Source: Ampelomyces quisqualis (Eukaryota; Ascomycota; Dothideomycetes; Pleosporales; Phaeosphaeriaceae). Taken from it: a stretch of DNA of 64,000 nucleotides. The DNA lies in NCBI GenBank assembly GCA_018398575.1, contig JAGTXZ010000014.1, forward strand, positions 1,612,001 to 1,676,000. The letters run 5' to 3'. Both the position numbers and the translations under genes were made by a program. Under the pieces are notes generated by a model. That model was not told where the DNA came from. It saw nothing but the letters and a program-made list of their open reading frames with translations, and did no database searches. Positions 11,252-23,102 of the stretch are shown here, in pieces (within the stretch, counting starts at the first letter, position 1; each line of letters opens with the position of its first letter).

Positions 11252-11990
11252 TGTGCTGTTGTGGAGGAGTTGACGTGTTGGGGGTGTGGAGGAGTTGACG
11301 TGTTGGGGGTGTGGCGGTGTGGCGGTGTGGCGGCGTGGCTGTGTGGCTGTGTGGCGGTCTGTAGCTGTGGCCTTGACAGATGGAACAGATGTGCTGGGGA
11401 CAATGGACTGTCACTTGGTGTGACTTCTTTGGTGGAGATGCTACCAGCAGTCTTGAAGGTGTTGACGGAGGAACCGACTCCCGATGCCCCGCACCCCATC
11501 CAAACGCCAACACCTAAACCCACCATATCAAACCCTAGATTCAGTAATTCAGCGACATCACCCCTGACAGCCTCACAAACGTGGCGCTGCGACTTCAATC
11601 CCACTACCGAGTACATGGCATCCTCTACTTTTAGACCAATCCATTCCGCTCTTACAGTGTCTCAAAGCACCAAGGATGCTCACATCCAATCATCTGCACA
11701 GCATGCACCACTTTCACCTACACCAGTCCTACCTCAGCCCATGACGTCCCCCCCCCCCCTCAACCCTCACGTTGTCACTACAAGTCATTCAGCTAGGGTG
11801 CAACGAAAATTGCAACTGCAATATCGCACGTGGGAAAACAAAGTCATGACTTTTGCACTACTACTGCCCTTGTTGATCGAACACTGCATTGTACTTTTCA
11901 ACGTACTTGGCAATACACCCAGCCCAACTCCTTTCATGCCTTGTACCAGTGCCTCCCCGAATCACGTTTGATTTACTCCGTCCATGCTAG
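11252..11990. other. Intergenic region upstream of the epimerase and downstream of rif1
   Basis: Contains the minisatellite next to the epimerase start, then ordinary non-coding DNA with a C-tract near 11750. Open frames here (up to 375 codons on the plus strand) overlap the epimerase exons antisense and have repetitive low-complexity content, so none is supported. Confidence 0.45.
11261..11358. repeat. Minisatellite in the epimerase 5' leader
   Basis: Two exact 25-bp units (11261-11285 and 11286-11310, beginning GTGGAGGAGTTGACG) are followed by a degenerate GTGGCGGT/GTGGCTGT array of 6-8 bp steps up to about 11358. It starts 10 bp upstream of the epimerase ATG, on the transcribed side. Confidence 0.8.
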
Positions 11991-14900
11991 TTACGCCTGG
12001 TGTGCGTCGTCGCCCCTGCGCCCAGCAGCGTGCATGCCCCGCCTGATATCAAACATCAAGTCGTCCATTTCCCTTTCGTCTCCTCGTTGGATGACGAGCT
12101 GCGGTGTATTGAACAAGTAATCCTTTAAGCTCCTCAACTGGTTGATAATACTCCTTGGCGTAAGGATAACACGCTCGGCGAACGAGCGGCTCGGCGTCGC
12201 AGTGCCCGCCGGTGGTCGAGTCGTCTGCTCACGAGGTGTCGCAGAGGCCACTTCTGGAGCTCCAATAGCGGGTGTTGCTTCAGCGACGGAGCTTCCATGC
12301 TTGGCCTCGGGTGAGCGCTTGGGCGTGACTTGTACGTGGCTGAGACGCCTAGTCTTTGCTTCGCTGACATCTTGAGTCGCAGTCTTTCGTGCGCGTTTGG
12401 GTGCAGGCGTGTCTTCGACAATGACGTCTTGTGAATTTTCAACCTGGCTGAGGAGAGACTGTGAGCGGCGGACAGGACCACGCTTGCCATGCGTTTCCGG
12501 CACGACGACCTGTGTGTCGCCCGCTGATTTGCGCTTCTTAATGCTGCCAACACGTTTGACCGGCGAGGCAACGATGATGTTGTCGAGCATGTCGTCCTCA
12601 TCAGGTTGGGGTAATTGCGGCTCTTCGACAGCGGCGGTAGGCCTCGACGGGATTGACTCTTTCGCCTCGGCCACCATTGTGTTCTCTGGCTGCATTGCAG
12701 GTTTCGTAGATGTGGAATTGCGCCTTTTAGTGCTAAGCGAGAGGAGTGGTCTTGAAGTTGTGGAGTGACGAAAAGAACGGCGAACACTCTGCGATTGTGG
12801 TGTACTTTTAGTGGAGCTTGATTTGTTGAAAGAGTCGCCCACACAGCTTGTACTGCTCGCGTCATCTTTATCATGTTTGCGAGAAGCAGGCGCGGGTGAT
12901 TGAGGCTGGGACTCGTCCACTTCCGTGTCGCTGCCAGCTTCGTCGTTGTGCGTCTCGGCGGAGTGTAATTGAGAAGCGGCATCAACGAAGTCATTGTTGG
13001 ATTCAGCTGCGGCTTTGTCCATGTCGGGGTCCGCAGCCGCTGTGTGTGCTTGAATGTCTGCGTCGACTTGCACCGTGAGTTGCAAGTCAATGGTCGAGCT
13101 GGGTACATCAGACATGATCATGTCTGCAATGGGCTCGTCTTCCACTTGGTCCAGGTCCTCCGGGTGATTTGCGACAGCGTTGAGCAGCGCATCCTCATCA
13201 ATAGTTGTTCCTTCGTCAAATGAGCCGTCGGACGTGTTATCCAGTTGCCGACATTCGAAGCTTGAGCCGACGAGTACATTACTATTTAGCGGGGCAACTT
13301 CAAGATTGTCGCTCTTCTCGAAACGAGGCGGTGAGGAACCTGGCTCTTCGTTTTCTGCTACCTTCAACGTCGGCTGAGCGGTTGGAGTGGCTAGATTGGT
13401 GTCATCGCTGATGATCTGGCGAGTGCTCCGGCGAGCATGAGGAGTAGGCGAAGACCCGAGGAAGGCGTCCATCGGGCCCATGCCTGCCAAAGCCTTTCTT
13501 GGGGTGGTGCGACAGGCAGTCATTGGTAGATCGTCGGCCGTGAGAGCATCAGAATGAATCTCCATGGGAGACGGCGCAGCATCTGGCTCCGGTGAAGGAG
13601 CACCCATGTTTGCGAACAGGCCACTAGAGAGATGTTGGCGCTCAAGCATTTCCTTTTGTCTTTCGGTCAACACTTGCGATTCCTGGTTGAAGGGGTTCGA
13701 TGGCGACGAGACGATAGGCTCAAACTGGATTTGCGAATTGTCATGCCTTAGGCGAACCTTGGGTGTTTGTCGTGCTGATGATCTTCTACTAGCTGACGTT
13801 GGGACGGCTGGAGATCGCGACAAAGACCCCCGGGTAGATTTGGTGATCTTGAACGGTGACTCTTTGACAACGCGAGGACTCTTGAAACTCGGCCGGATTT
13901 CGTCTGTGCTGGCATCAGATTCGTAGAAGGATGCCTCATCAGCCTGTGACGTCAGATTTGCGGCGTTTAATAGTCCTAGAATACTTACTGCATCCTCGTA
14001 CCGCGCTTCCCATGAAGGCAAAGTAAGCTCTAAAATTGGATGCAGACGACGCAATGCTGCTTCCAGGCGTGGGGGGTAGCGCAAGCTCCCCTCCAGTCCA
14101 AATGTCTTGTTCCAAGTAGCAATTGAAGCATTTACAATGCTTCGGCGCCTGCTTACAAAGCCAGCAGTGATCAGGGGCTCCAAGTGCAACAAGATTTGGA
14201 CATCCTTGCGCGGTAGTCGCTCAATAGCCTTGGTCACTTCTGTCCACAACTTGAGAACCTGCAACTATTAGTGATGGCGCAGAAACAAAGAGTCGCAGTC
14301 CATACCTCGCCCTGTAATGCCTTCATTGATTGCTCCCTGCTCTGCATTTTTCGATCAACATCTTCAACCCAGACTCGAATGACATCCTGGGTCTTCCGGA
14401 GATAGACAGCAAGATGAGATGTTGTGCAGTTCTTGATAGAAGTAGCCAAAGCAGCGAGGAACTCTCCCATGGTGGGACCATCCTCATTGTCAACAATCTG
14501 ATATGCAGCAGTTCCTATATCGACGATAACTCCGTAAAGATGAACGTAGGGGTCGAAGTCGGCGTGTCGTCCGGCTGCTGGAGAGGATGGCCAGAGATTT
14601 TGCCGACCTTGCTCTAGACTTCGACGGCTCGTCTGTGGGGGCAAGTTCCGTAGTAGTATGGCGATGTATGGCAGACAAGAGACCATTTCGTCACGTGCTC
14701 TCGGCTTCAAAACACGCTCCGACACCTTTTCGACAGCGGCGAGGCCGACAGCCGAATCTCCAGCCTCTTTTCGGATGATTTTGATAAAAGCCAAGAGAGT
14801 GTCGTGACCCTTGGGGGTGTTCAGGAAGTATGAATGACCCAATCCAAGCAACTCCACAACGATATCGTATTCTTTGCCAAGCGACCGTGAACCCTGCTCA

Positions 14901-17341
14901 TTGGTGTCCAGTTTTTGCTCTTGCAAACATGCATGTAAACATGTGCCGACGAGCGCCCACAAGTTCGAAGCTACCGGCGTTTGCGGTGAGCTTTCAATGG
15001 TTGACGAGCAACTGCGCAGCAGTTCCAAGCGCCCCATTCGAGTGTTTTGGGCGTTAAAACAGGGCTCTAGGATCAAGTTGAGGGCACGCAGGCGAACGGC
15101 GTCTGGCAGTTTCCCTTCAGATTGATTGACCAGCAAGTCAATGAAGTAGAGAAGTGGCGATATACGTGTGCCGTGCTGCCGAGCACGATGAGATGGCGTG
15201 GAGGCAACCTCGAACTCGTCTGATCCATTTTGGGTAAGAAACTTGTCGGCAAAGTGGGAGGCGCCTAGCTTTTGGACAACGGTCTCGATCAGAAAGCAGA
15301 ATTTGTTGGCCCAGCTATCCTCCGTCTGCTGCGAGAGCGCGAGTTGTGCAGTGTGGCGATCCCAAACACGTCGAAGTAGGTTGACAACGTGGGCCATGGC
15401 TTCTTTCGTCTCGCTTGATGCCATGACCTCCTTGCTGCTGGCTTCGACCAAGGAAGCTAGAACAGCCAGCCACATTGTCTTGATCGGTTCATCTTCTTGC
15501 TGTTCTTTGTCGGACCACGGTGTTGCCTCTAAAAGAGTGTCAACGAATTCGAGAATCATGGGAAGTGATCGTCGGACCCATTTGGGATCCAGCAACGGAA
15601 GTTCTCTGTGCTGAACCATACACTGAGGTCGCTGGTCGAGGGCGCGCTGTGCATTCCATGGCTTTCTTGAGCCGTGGAGGAGCACGGAAACAATTCGACA
15701 TGCTGCCAAGGCATGCAAGTGGCCCGGTAATTTCAGCAGGTCGGCCCAAAATCCCATGACAAACTCGCGGAAATATCGATCTAGTTGCGCATGAGAAGCT
15801 GTCGGAGGGAATGAGTAGTACAGCAGAGTGAGGTAGCCAGAGGAGACAGCGTTGCGTTCCTCTTTGTTCGCAGGAACGCGTCGCTGCAACTGATTTAGTG
15901 GTATCTTGACAAACATGCGGGTCCAATCTTCGGAGGTGTCATGCGAAATGTTGACAGAGTAGAGGAGAAAGCAGAATGCGACATTGGTTTGCACTCGTAC
16001 TTGGTCCTTGGGAGATGCGATGCACTTCTCGAAGAGCTCCAGCCATTCTTTGAAGGAGGAAAAGGCGTTGGGCTGCAAGGACTTTTGCAACAGTACCGTC
16101 ACGGCTGCCCATATTTGAGGCACCAAGCATGCATTTTCGCCGCCCAACATGTTCTCGAGCTCCTTGATGAGGACAGTGGCAAGTGCGTCTCCATGGTTCC
16201 TAACACGATTGAGTACAGCAAGGCAGGACTTTGCGACATGGGGATCGTGGCCGATGGATTTGGCGGCGGAAAGAGCAATGTCCAAGGCGCTTTGGGTGAT
16301 ATCCTTCTGATTTGCCACAAATGCTCGCAATGCGAACCTGAACCAACGTTCTGTGTGTTTGGTCATGGCGTCGGGTCTTTGCTGGATCAGCTTGCGGTAG
16401 ATTCTTATGCGGTAGGCTTGGACCGAGAAGCCGCCAACGCGCTCGTGGATAGTGTCGAGCGCATCTAGTATCTTGTCCACGCGCGCATTGCTCATGATCT
16501 TGGGCCGGAAGTTCTGTTGCATGAGGACGGCCAGATGGGTGTTGACGACGAGTTTGGGCATGGCTGCGTCCGCGGCCACGTGGATGCAGCGGTCCACAAG
16601 GTAGGCGCAGAAGTCGTCGTCCATGGCCGCAGCAGCTTCGGTGATGCGAAAGAGAGCCATGAGCAGCTTGAGAGACTGGCCGATGAGCTGCGAGTCGAGG
16701 CCGGGCCCGGTGGGGCTGGGTGCTTGCATGTCGCGGCGGATGAAGTGGGTCAACAGGGACATGTTGCGCTTGAGCGCGTGGTCGTCGGGGATCTTGTCGT
16801 AGGCCTGCATGGTGCGCTGCAGCGCGTGGTAGGCGTCCATGCGGGACGGCCGCTCAGCCGAAGCCAGCATCTTGACTATCGACTCCAACATGTCTGCAAA
16901 CGTCTTGAACCTGTGGGCGGCGGCGCCCTGGTCGGCTGGCGGCGGCGTGGCGGTCTCGTCGGCGGGCTTGAGGATCGACTTGAGCGGCCTCGACACGCGC
17001 GTCTGGGGGAGGGCTCGGAGCGGGGAGCTACGCGTCGGCGTCCAGGACTGGGCGAGCGCCTTGTTGGGCGGGAGGGTGCATGTCTGGAGCTCGAAGTTGA
17101 CGCGCTTCTGTCTGCTCGCGCCGGAGCTCGAGGGGATGCTGATGTCCGACGCGGGCGATGGCTCGGGCGTGTGGATGGCGTGTGTCGCGGGTGCGAGCGC
17201 CCTGGGCAGTGCTGAGTGCACGCCGAACGGGTCCTGGAGGAAGTCGTCGATGGCCTCGTTGGCGGCTTGCTCGGCGTCCTGGACGTCTTTTGGGGGGGTT
17301 GGGGGACGACGGGACAGGGCCTCCAGCTGGGACAACACCAT
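11991..17341 (-). CDS. rif1: Rif1 homologue, telomere length and replication-timing regulator
   Basis: Exon 1 (17341-14306) joins exon 2 (14258-11991) over a 47-nt GTATGG...CTAAT...GCAG intron in phase 0, giving 1767 aa. A further 45-nt in-frame intron is likely at 13944-13988, which would give 1752 aa. Residues about 140-1040 are a long helical-repeat (HEAT-like) Rif1 N-terminal domain, including RPSRMDAYHALQRT early on. The remainder is disordered, Ser/Thr/Pro-rich, with a conserved short C-terminal helix (EREMDDLMFDIRR). Two protein phosphatase 1 docking motifs sit at the extreme N-terminus: KRVNF (RVxF type, residues 79-83) and SILK (122-125). Rif1 recruits PP1 to counteract DDK at origins and acts at telomeres; this is family knowledge. 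Confidence 0.9.
13944..13988 (-). other. Probable 45-nt intron hidden in the open frame of rif1
   Basis: On the coding strand this segment starts GTAAGTATTC, contains CTGAC and ends CACAG. Its length is a multiple of three and it has no stop, so it is invisible to an ORF scan. Removing it leaves the frame intact. Confidence 0.6.
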
Positions 17342-17605
17342 GGCTATGCTGCAAGGAGGCTAGCAGAAACAGGAACGAGAGAGAGAAGCAGGTGAAGGGG
17401 CTTGCATGGCGGCATCGAGCAGCACGGCGGACGGGGTAGCAACGCGATGGTGGGGGTCACGGGGTCCAGCATCTATGCGACGCGACGCGCTAGGTAGCCA
17501 TCGCGGTCGCGTAGAGTGCCGGCACCCTGCTTAGGTCACGGGGCGGGGAGATGCATGTGCACGCGCTCCATCCCGTACCGGAACCTCTCTCTTGCTTGGG
17601 AGCCC
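17342..17605. promoter_or_regulatory. Short divergent promoter between rif1 and ric8
   Basis: Only 264 bp separate the outward-facing start codons, so the two genes must share a bidirectional control region. No clear TATA box was found. Confidence 0.45.
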
Positions 17606-19221
17606 ATGATGTTGTCGCACAAGTCGGGCCAAGGTAGTCGTCAGGTCTCAGTCTCCAACAGGCCACATGGCTAACCACACGCAGCGAAGCTTGACCATGT
17701 CACCGCAATCCTCGCACAACTGAACGCCGACTTGGACGGCTCGCAACTGTCCACGCCACGTGCGCTTTGCTCCCCAGCCGCCGTGAATGCAGCATGCTGA
17801 ACGGCTGACTAGAGAAGAAGCAGCTTCTTGAGCAGCTCAAAGTCTACGGCCGCTCTGTCGAACACGCAGACCCCATCTTCACCCAACAGGTACGTTGAAC
17901 GCTCACGTGCTGACAGAGACCGGTGCTGAGACACAACAGGGCATGCAGACGCTAGGTCGTTATGCGTTTGAGGGCAGAGAGACATGCACCGCTCAAGAAG
18001 CGCTGCGGTGTATAGCCAATGCCCTTCTCCTCCAACCAAGGACGCGACAAATACTAGTCGACCTTGGACATGGACCGCATGCGGCGGAAAAGCTCAAGGT
18101 ATAGACATGACTGGTATCATGGCACGTAGCAGAGGGCTGATTGTGCGCAGAGCGAAAGCACTGACGACGAATTCCTCGCCTCCCGCGTCCTCTTCCTCAC
18201 CACCTACAATGCGAAACTCGACTACCCACAACTCGTGCGCGACAACCACCTTGCAGACAACATCAATGCCGCCATCACACGCCATGCGAACCGCTACTCA
18301 CAGTCAGCGCGGCGCAAGTCGCAGGAACACACCCGGCCAATGGACCTCATGGCTCTTTCAGGAACGCTCAAACTGCTCTTCAACATCACGCACTTCTACC
18401 CTGACCTCACAGGATACTTCTCCCCTTCGATACCCCACATCTTCAAGATCCTCGTCCGACGCGGGATCCCACAACCCCCCCTCCAGGAGCCCACAAATTC
18501 CCTCGTCAACGCACTCCTCAACCTCAATCTCGAAGCCACCAATCCCTCACAGCCCAGCAACCCCGCCGTCTTCCCGCCCTTGGACCCCAACTGCAACGCC
18601 TCGCACTTGATCGCCATCCTCGACGCCTCGATCACCGCCTACCCGCACCCCGAGCTCGACACCACCATCGCCCCCGTCCTAACCCTCATCCGCCGCATCT
18701 ACGAACTCGCCCCCGCCCCCGTCCAAACACACATGTCCACATCCATCCTCCCCGCCCCCTCTGAACGCGACAAGCCTCTCGGCCAATCAAACACCTTGTC
18801 CTCACGCCTTCTCAATCTGACCACCTCGGCCCTCACCCCGAACCTCCGCGGCTCCATATCCGCCATGCTCTTCGAGCTCTCAAACAAGGACGCAGCGACA
18901 TTTGTCCAGAACGTCGGATACGGCTTCGCGTCGGGCTTCTTGATGAGCAATAACATGGCCATGCCAGACCAGGTAGTCCGCCAACACGAACCAGAAACTG
19001 CGCACGGTATACCTGTCAATCCCATCACGGGGCAGCGACTAGATACGGAGGAGCAGGTCAATCAAGAGCCCATGACACAGGCGGAAAAGGAGCGTGAGGC
19101 GGAGAGACTGTTTGTGCTGTTTGAACGGCTGAAAGCTACGGGTGTCATGGACGTGCAGAATCCTGTCGAGGAAGCCTATCGGAGCGGCAGGATCGAGGAG
19201 CTGCCTGATGATTCCGACTAG
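17606..19221 (+). CDS. ric8: Ric8/synembryn, G-alpha chaperone and exchange factor
   Basis: Five exons are inferred: 17606-17633, 17685-17782, 17824-17889, 17940-18098 and 18151-19221, totalling 1422 nt (473 aa), the usual fungal Ric8 length. Family landmarks fall in order: AKLDHVTAILAQL, LLEQLKVYGR, ADPIF, an RCIANALLL...RQILVDLG block, DDEFLASRVLFLTTYN, and the C-terminal EKEREAERLFVLFERL...GVMDVQNPVEEA. Intron 1 has a CTAAC branch site. The third intron-exon boundary rests on an unusually short 41-nt intron (17783-17823) and is the least certain part. Ric8 folds and activates heterotrimeric G-alpha subunits needed for growth, conidiation and pathogenicity in filamentous fungi (family knowledge). 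Confidence 0.88.
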
Positions 19222-19697
19222 TCAGTGCAGGCTTTGTGGTATCAAACCATGTACATTTCTAAATCCTAAGTAAATCGACGTCCGCCTTTTGCCCGAGCCG
19301 GGTATGTCCCTGCAGCACCTTGAATGAATGTTGAGGAATATCAAATAAACGCTCACTTCTTCCAGCTAGCCCATGACTCCTGCCGCCGATCGAAACTTTT
19401 ATGTATCCTTGAGTATATATATATATATATATGCTGATATGTCCGTTCCAAGATATGCTGCTCCAATGCCGCGAATATGCTGGTATCCGCCGTGAAAAGA
19501 ATAATCGCCCAAAGAAAAAAGGGGGGTATAGCGCTGAAAGTAAAGACGCCTTGTTGAAAACTATACGATATCGGAACCATGTCACGGGTAAATATGAAGA
19601 GTTGTGAACAGCCTTCCAGCCGTAGAAAGATTCGGTGTGGGTTTTGATGAGACGTTGGAACGATTACCGTCGCTTCCAATGTACTTGCCGAGACCGA
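19222..19697. other. Convergent intergenic region with a TA microsatellite
   Basis: Lies between the 3' ends of ric8 and the karyogamy gene. It contains a (TA)n run at roughly 19415-19431 and an A/G-rich tract near 19505-19530. No gene is supported. Confidence 0.5.
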
Positions 19698-21410
19698 TCA
19701 AGCTTGAATGAACGCCGACGTATTTGGCGGATAGGAGGAACTAGTGTGCGTCCTGGGCTTGTGCGAGGCCCGGGGTGCGGGGATCTCGATACAAGGCAGG
19801 AACCCGAGGCCACCGTCGTTGGTGTACTGACGGATCCAATAAGACTCAAGGATTCTGCTGACGGCCTTGCCGATAATAGTACCCAGGTAGATGTTGAGAC
19901 AACCGACAGGGATCGTGGCGAGCCAGAGGACTATGATGAGACCGACGGCTTGCTGGGTTGACGACAAACTGGTCATGAAGGAGATCCATGCGGGATGTTT
20001 TTCGCTCGCAGCTTGCTGTGAGAGGCTGCCTAGCCACTGGTACAGCCCGAAATGGTGCAGCAAGTACGCGGAGCTACATGCACCGGCAGCATAAGTAGCC
20101 AGACCTTTGCTGATCTTGCAGAGCATGAAGAACACGAATCCAACACCCATGGAAGCGACAGTGCCGCAGATCAGGGAGGAGAGAAGCTGCGGAAGTGCAC
20201 TGAAGAATGCAAAGCCTCGAGCGATGTGATCTGCTTGGTCTGAAAGGTTCACCAGTCGTTGCTCAATGCTAACGACTATGTTCAATGAAGCGTTGGCTGC
20301 ATCATTAGTTCGCGCTGCAGTATTCTGCATATTTTCTATTCTCCCAGACAGATCATGGTAACTGTCGACCTGCGCTTCGTAATTCGCTTGGAGGCTCATG
20401 AGCGCTTGTTCATGATGCGCCTGCAACTGGTCGTTGAAGAATCTGGCGAACTGTGCGCTTTCTGCCATCAAGTCTCCAGAGAAAGATTGCATCTCCTGAC
20501 GGATCCGAGCAATCTCGTTGCTCCGGTTGTCCGCAAGAGCCGTGACGAGTTCAGATATGGACGTTTCCATAAATGAATGAAACTTATTGTCCATTGTTCC
20601 GACAGTCGCAAGAGCCTTTTCCTGAATAGAATGTACATCCTCCTTGAAGCGATCCTGCGCTTCTCGAACCTCATCTGCAAACTGCTTCTGATCCCTGATC
20701 AGTGCCTCGTACTCTTCAGTTGACTTCTTCATTGCGGAAGAAACTGCGCCCATGACTTGAGTCAGGTTCTTGAACGTTTCCAGATGGTTTTCGCGTTCGA
20801 TCGCATCCCGGCTCGCTTGACACATGACGACAGCATTTTGCCGGGCGTTGCTGAAGGATGTCCAGTATTGTGGTGAGGACTGGAGAGTTTTGAGACACTG
20901 AGCATATTGGTACTCTTTGATCTCAGGATAACACTGCTTCTCGTTCACTGTCGTCTCGGGTCGCGAATACCACCATGTCCCTCCTTGATTGCATGCACGT
21001 GATGTTGGAACGAGTATGTCGCAGTTTGCCGGCGGTACCGGGTTATTGGGTTGTGCACTGAGAAGCTCACAGACTGCAAGCTTAGCAGCGTACTCAGTCT
21101 TGACGTTGTCCAGATATGCTTCTGGTCTGGATTTGGCGAAGTCTGGAGCATGCTCAAGGAGCTTGCATTCGCTCATCAGATGTGAAGCTGCCATTCGAGT
21201 ACAGGTTGGGGCATTCTGCATGGATACCACGAAGTCAACCGCCTGAGATATGACCCGCTGGTTCCTTGAAGCAGTGTGTTGGAACAGAGTGCCCACGTCG
21301 AGCGTCGGCCCAGCATCGGCTGGGGGCGAATAGAGTGGCGAAGTGGCGATGGATAAAGGAACGAGGAATGCTAGCGCAGCATAGCCCGTTGCCCCAGAGA
21401 TTGACTTCAT
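19698..21410 (-). CDS. Kar5/Tht1-like nuclear fusion (karyogamy) membrane protein
   Basis: Single-exon gene of 570 aa. It begins with a hydrophobic signal sequence (residues 1-22), followed by a lumenal-type region rich in conserved cysteines (TCTRMAASHLMSECKLLE, LAVCELLSA, ACNQGGTWWYS, QCLKTL). A coiled coil at about residues 200-380 leads to two or three transmembrane segments (FFSALPQLLSSLICGTVASMG, GLIIVLWLATIPVGCLNIYLG). This architecture matches the Tht1/Kar5/GEX1 family, which mediates outer nuclear membrane fusion after mating. The ER/nuclear envelope location is inferred from the signal and membrane segments. The call rests on architecture and the cysteine pattern, so orthology should be tested by profile search. 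Confidence 0.78.
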   Translation of the reverse strand: MKSISGATGYAALAFLVPLSIATSPLYSPPADAGPTLDVGTLFQHTASRNQRVISQAVDFVVSMQNAPTCTRMAASHLMSECKLLEHAPDFAKSRPEAYLDNVKTEYAAKLAVCELLSAQPNNPVPPANCDILVPTSRACNQGGTWWYSRPETTVNEKQCYPEIKEYQYAQCLKTLQSSPQYWTSFSNARQNAVVMCQASRDAIERENHLETFKNLTQVMGAVSSAMKKSTEEYEALIRDQKQFADEVREAQDRFKEDVHSIQEKALATVGTMDNKFHSFMETSISELVTALADNRSNEIARIRQEMQSFSGDLMAESAQFARFFNDQLQAHHEQALMSLQANYEAQVDSYHDLSGRIENMQNTAARTNDAANASLNIVVSIEQRLVNLSDQADHIARGFAFFSALPQLLSSLICGTVASMGVGFVFFMLCKISKGLATYAAGACSSAYLLHHFGLYQWLGSLSQQAASEKHPAWISFMTSLSSTQQAVGLIIVLWLATIPVGCLNIYLGTIIGKAVSRILESYWIRQYTNDGGLGFLPCIEIPAPRASHKPRTHTSSSYPPNTSAFIQA

Positions 21411-21942
21411 GCTTCAATCCAACCACGAAACTGTAGTGACTGACGCGCTGGAGAGGGCAAGGAGTTGGCGGTAACGTTCAGCAGAGCAGGACGAGTAGAG
21501 CAGAAAAGAAGTGTTAGCGAGCAGAAGAAATAGGCCAGCAGAGAGATTTATCATTAGCATCAGCAGCTATTGCAGGTGTAGTGAGAGAGAGGGCTGACAG
21601 GCGGGTCGTTTGACGGCAAGAAGCCTGATAGCCGCGATGGCGAGGTAAAAGCGAAGTGTTGCAGTAAGTCGCGTGATGTTAGTTGCGGAACAGACGGCGA
21701 GAGTCTTGAGAAAGACTGTTTCAGGGTGATCAAGACGAGGCGTCACACGCTCGCATGCAGCATTTCCGTCTTCACGATGTCAACGAGGAAGCTGTGTTGA
21801 GGGTTCCAGTGAAGTGCAAGCTCAGACGAAACTCGAACTTGCCGCGCCATCACGGGACTTGAGATGACTAAGCCGACTTCTGGAAGCTTGCAGCGCAACT
21901 CCAGAAATCTGCACCAAGAACTTCGCAGCAAGCATCCACACC
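21411..21942. promoter_or_regulatory. Divergent promoter between the karyogamy gene and mrpl6
   Basis: About 530 bp between divergent starts, with GA-rich stretches around 21455-21600. No canonical TATA box was identified. Confidence 0.4.
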
Positions 21943-22752
21943 ATGTTTGCCCCCGCACGACGGCGATGCGCCCAATGGGCATCGCGGCCCTCGACACAAC
22001 ACCCAGACTCAACACCGAACTTCCTGCTGCCTGGGATTGCGCCATCACCAGCGTCCAGGACTTTTACCACGACCTCGCCATGCCAGTCCAAGATTGGCTC
22101 CATGCCGCTCTCTATACCAGCAGGAGTCACCTTCGAGATTAAAGCACCCTCCAAAAAGGGTATGGGCGCGAGGATACAGGCCTTGTCGACCGCACATATC
22201 AAAGGACCACTTGGGGAACTCTCCATGCAGATCCCGCCCTACATCGTCATTGACCAGGACCCGAAGCTCACTGGCCCGACGCTGTCAATACAAGACAGGA
22301 AAGATCGAAAGCAAAGGGCTATGTGGGGTATTCAAATCCCTATCACGCGCAAGCTACCCAGAAACTGACAACGCCCAGGCACAACCCGCGCCTACCTCCA
22401 GAACCACATCCTCGGCGTCAGCGAAGGCCACAGCGCCATCCTGCGCTTCGTCGGCGTCGGTGCCCGTGCCTCGGTCGAAGACACCGCGACCACCGTCAAA
22501 TCGGAATACCCCGGGCAGAAGTTCGTGAATCTCAAAGTCGGATACTCCCACCCGGTCGAGCTGGGCATACCACAAGGCGTCACTGCGAGTACGCCTCAGC
22601 CAACGCGTTTACTGCTCGAAGGCCCGGAGAGAGAGGTGGTGCTTCAGTTTGCGGCAAATATTAGGGCGTGGAGAAAACCGGAGCCGTACAAGGGCAAGGG
22701 TATATTTGTGAATGGGGAGACGATCAAGTTGAAGAATAAGAAGATCAAGTAG
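21943..22752 (+). CDS. mrpl6: Mitochondrial large-subunit ribosomal protein uL6m (Mrpl6)
   Basis: Exon 1 (21943-22327) joins exon 2 (22379-22752) across a 51-nt GTATTC...CCAG intron, giving 252 aa. The first 48 residues are Arg/Ser/Thr-rich with few acidic residues, ending RTFTTTSPCQ, a good mitochondrial presequence. The mature protein starts SKIGSMPLSIPAGVTFEI. It shows the two uL6 repeats: IKGPLGELSMQIPPYI in the first, and the second with RFVGVGARASVE, KVGYSHPVEL and the basic C-terminal motif RKPEPYKGKGIF. The presequence-like leader and the bacterial-type L6 core make this the mitochondrial rather than the cytosolic protein. Confidence 0.93.
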
Positions 22753-23102
22753 GCGGGTGTACACTGCATAACGTTGTACAAAGGAAACACACTGCACATG
22801 TCATGTTAAGGGCGAGAGAACATATTGGCGTCGACTGGCATGTAAGGTTTGAAGTACAATCGCGACAACCTCCACGACTTTCACCTGTGTACGACTCATA
22901 TTTATGCGGGGCTGCCATGTCTCGAAGAAGATCGTATCGTCGTTACAAAACCTACTACGAAAGCATACAATCATTCGTCATACGACAAACATCATCACCC
23001 ACCACCACGTATACAAACGCAAATAACTCCTCCAGCCTATCCAAAACTCCAACAGAACAAATTACCTTTCACCATTCCAACACCCGCAACCCAGCCTCGC
23101 CA
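22753..23102. other. Convergent 3' flank, no gene seen
   Basis: About 350 bp between the 3' ends of mrpl6 and the RT-related gene. It is A/C-rich on the plus strand. No RNA gene or conserved frame was recognised. Confidence 0.45.

Noticed and set aside
10844..11971. 375-codon plus-strand frame over the epimerase
   Set aside because: It is antisense to well-supported exons and runs through the minisatellite, giving low-complexity Cys/Gly/Val repeats. There is no family resemblance.
12134..13108. 324-codon minus-strand frame within rif1
   Set aside because: It is an out-of-frame shadow of rif1 exon 2, rich in Arg/Ser/Pro, with no independent start or motif.
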